This document shows, in pieces, positions 40,088-41,331 of a stretch of DNA of 41,331 nucleotides (position 1 is its first letter; each line of letters begins with the position of its first letter). Position numbers and translations under genes: made by a program. A model generated the notes under the pieces. That model did no database searches. It was not told where the DNA came from and was given only the letters and a program-made list of their open reading frames with translations. Source of the stretch: Verrucomicrobiota bacterium (lineage in GTDB: Bacteria > Verrucomicrobiota > Verrucomicrobiia > Chthoniobacterales > UBA10450); contig QHPY01000083.1 of assembly GCA_003219215.1 (NCBI GenBank), positions 1-41,331 of the forward strand. Reading direction: 5' to 3'.

Positions 40088-40474
40088 ATGCGCGCAGCCG
40101 CAATTTTCGTTTCGAGCGCGTTTCTCATATTTGGCTCGTTGCGCACGCAAGCAGTCGAAGAAGGAAAGTATTCTTTCTTGAACGCTACTTATGATCGCAT
40201 TTGGGTAGACATTGATACTACGCGCGGCAACGAGTGGCGGGACATGCCACTTGATCCTTCCCAGAGCGCTGGATTCGACGGCGAGCTGCTCCACGTTAAG
40301 GTGAGATTGCCATCCCGCGAAGTGCGCCACTTTAGTAAAAAACAGATCCGGTCTGTGCGTGTAAGATCGAGACTGAAGAGCGGAGATTGGTTAATAGACA
40401 CTTCCGGCATCCGGTTCGTCTCGCCTCGCGAGCGGCAGGAGATATTTCAGCGGCTGCGTAAGCCGCTCACGTAA
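40088..40474 (+). CDS. Hypothetical exported protein
   Basis: This is a 128-residue protein with a signal peptide (MRAAAIFVSSAFLIFGSLRTQA, cleaved near 22). The mature part of about 105 residues is polar with no motif I recognise. The ATG at 40088 lies 15 bp after the hairpin following ftsH, and the next gene (cupin) starts 19 bp after its stop. The function is unknown. Confidence 0.6.
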   Translation: MRAAAIFVSSAFLIFGSLRTQAVEEGKYSFLNATYDRIWVDIDTTRGNEWRDMPLDPSQSAGFDGELLHVKVRLPSREVRHFSKKQIRSVRVRSRLKSGDWLIDTSGIRFVSPRERQEIFQRLRKPLT

Positions 40475-40493
40475 ACCAAACTCTGCAGAGCCT

Positions 40494-40877
40494 ATGAGCA
40501 GCAAACAACTCGGCGTAATATTAAAACGGTTCGAGTCGCCGGATGAAGTGCGGGTAATGCAAAAAGGGAAATTTGAATTGGTGCACATCGGCGGAATGAC
40601 GATTGGGCGCGCGAATTACGAGCCGGGTTGGAAATGGAGCGAGCATGTCGGTCCAACCGTCGGCGCGACACGTTGCCATGTTGAACACGTTGGACTAGTG
40701 CTTTCCGGCGCGGCAACCGCCGCCTTCGATGATGGCCGCGTTGTCGAACTACACGCGGGCGAACTTTTTCACATTCCGCCAATTCCACACGACAGCTGGG
40801 TCATCGGCGATGAGCCGTATGTGTCGCTGCACTTTCTCGGCGCCGAGCATTACGCGGCTAAAGAAAGTAGGAAGTAG
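40494..40877 (+). CDS. Cupin-domain protein
   Basis: This 127-residue single-domain protein resembles small cupins: HIGGMTIGRANYEPGWKWSEHV, EHVGLVLSGAATAAF, and FHIPPIPHDSWVIGDEP. The cupin 1 motif G(X)5HXH(X)3-4E(X)6G is degenerate here, with candidate metal ligands His/Glu in SEHV...EHVG. Small cupins bind metals or act as stress and sugar-binding proteins. The stop TAG at 40875-40877 lies inside a heptamer tandem repeat. Confidence 0.75.
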   Translation: MSSKQLGVILKRFESPDEVRVMQKGKFELVHIGGMTIGRANYEPGWKWSEHVGPTVGATRCHVEHVGLVLSGAATAAFDDGRVVELHAGELFHIPPIPHDSWVIGDEPYVSLHFLGAEHYAAKESRK

Positions 40878-40897
40878 AAAGTAGAAAGTAGAAAAAT
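40863..40897. repeat. Tandem heptamers GAAAGTA around the cupin stop codon
   Basis: GAAAGTA, GGAAGTA, GAAAGTA, GAAAGTA and GAAAAAT form five heptamers. The cupin stop (TAG 40875-40877) is made by the repeat, and the next gene begins 5 bp after it. Repeat-number changes would alter the C-terminal residues and the gap length. Confidence 0.6.
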
Positions 40898-40902
40898 TTG
40901 TG

Positions 40903-41310
40903 ATGCGACTTCCGAAAATCATCGCCCTCGTCAGCGTAATCGTTTTTGGGGCGGCGCTGACCCGGAGTTGTTACTCCATCGAGGCGCACGATCCGAACGC
41001 GTCGTCTCCAGGGTTCTATTTGCTGTTGATCGGACCGATCGGTGTCTTGTACGGAATCTACGAGTGGCTGGCAAATCCGGTGTTACTCGCCGCGTGGATA
41101 TTTTCTTTCCTGGGAAAAAATAAAATCGCGCTGCTTCTCGGAATTGCGGCTTCAGCATTAATGGCCGCGTTTCTTTTCCGTCACACGATCATGGCCAGCG
41201 AAGCGCCGACGTATGCGAAGGTCACCGGCTACGCGGCGGGTTATTGGCTCTGGCTGACGAGTGCCGTGCTCATGATCGTGGGCGCCGCAGTCGGAATGCT
41301 GAAAAGTTAA
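40903..41310 (+). CDS. Hypothetical membrane protein
   Basis: This 135-residue protein has four predicted helices: about 5-22, 36-58, 73-90 and 107-130. No family was recognised. A GTG at 40900 is directly before the ATG at 40903; either may start it. It is the last gene in the window, ending 21 bp before the edge, and lies in the same direction as the cupin gene. Confidence 0.6.
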   Translation: MRLPKIIALVSVIVFGAALTRSCYSIEAHDPNASSPGFYLLLIGPIGVLYGIYEWLANPVLLAAWIFSFLGKNKIALLLGIAASALMAAFLFRHTIMASEAPTYAKVTGYAAGYWLWLTSAVLMIVGAAVGMLKS

Positions 41311-41331
41311 CGCTACTCGCGGCGTTGTTTC

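Overview
The window is a 41.3 kb piece of a moderately GC-rich bacterial chromosome. It is densely coding, and no gap between genes exceeds about 255 bp. An Alternative Complex III (act) operon joined to cbb3-like oxidase subunits, a kinase-MurQ fusion, a TerB/ABCG-type transporter and the style of the ECF sigma factor suggest a soil-type Verrucomicrobiota (Spartobacteria/Chthoniobacterales-like). This placement is inference from gene content; no rRNA is present. No tRNA, rRNA, CRISPR array, prophage or insertion sequence was seen.

Layout. 1-5.5 kb: a partial histidine phosphatase, a small membrane protein, DNA polymerase IV (dinB), a small anchored protein and a 940-residue FAD/Fe-S D-lactate/glycolate-type dehydrogenase. 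5.5-17.4 kb: a ten-gene minus-strand operon, actABCDEF, a small anchored protein, then ccoN-like, ccoO-like and cytochrome c genes. Five of its junctions are ATGA overlaps. 17.6-24.3 kb: an amidohydrolase, DoxX-like protein, lysine 2,3-aminomutase, ankyrin-L,D-transpeptidase and HtrA protease. 24.3-29.6 kb: two tiny membrane proteins, a MurNAc/GlcNAc kinase-MurQ etherase fusion, ligA, and a CPBP protease gene interrupted by an in-frame TGA. 29.6-32.6 kb: YugP-like metallopeptidase, ECF sigma factor, anchored putative anti-sigma, and an HtrA homologue without its catalytic triad. 32.8-41.3 kb: an M24 peptidase, a TerB-FHA-like-ABCG transporter, ftsH, and small genes including a cupin.

Three things stand out. 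(1) The 10-mer AAGATCGACA (or TGTCGATCTT) occurs 20 times by eye, against about 0.1 expected by chance. It appears in both orientations, several reading frames and three short gaps, which is the behaviour of a DNA-uptake-sequence-like genomic word. (2) The CcoN-like subunit aligns without gaps to canonical cbb3 motifs. It keeps both low-spin haem b histidines but has lost all three CuB histidines, the haem b3 histidine and the cross-linking tyrosine, so it should not reduce oxygen. (3) The sigma/anti-sigma operon ends in an HtrA-fold protein with His, Asp and Ser all replaced, suggesting a sensory pseudoprotease.

How the genes could work together: ActA-F oxidises membrane quinol and passes electrons to c-type haems. 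The CcoN/CcoO/cytochrome c module may relay them to an oxidase outside the window. Kinase-MurQ, the L,D-transpeptidase and perhaps the D-lactate-type dehydrogenase touch peptidoglycan turnover. HtrA, the HtrA-like pseudoprotease, YugP, FtsH and CPBP form an envelope quality-control theme.
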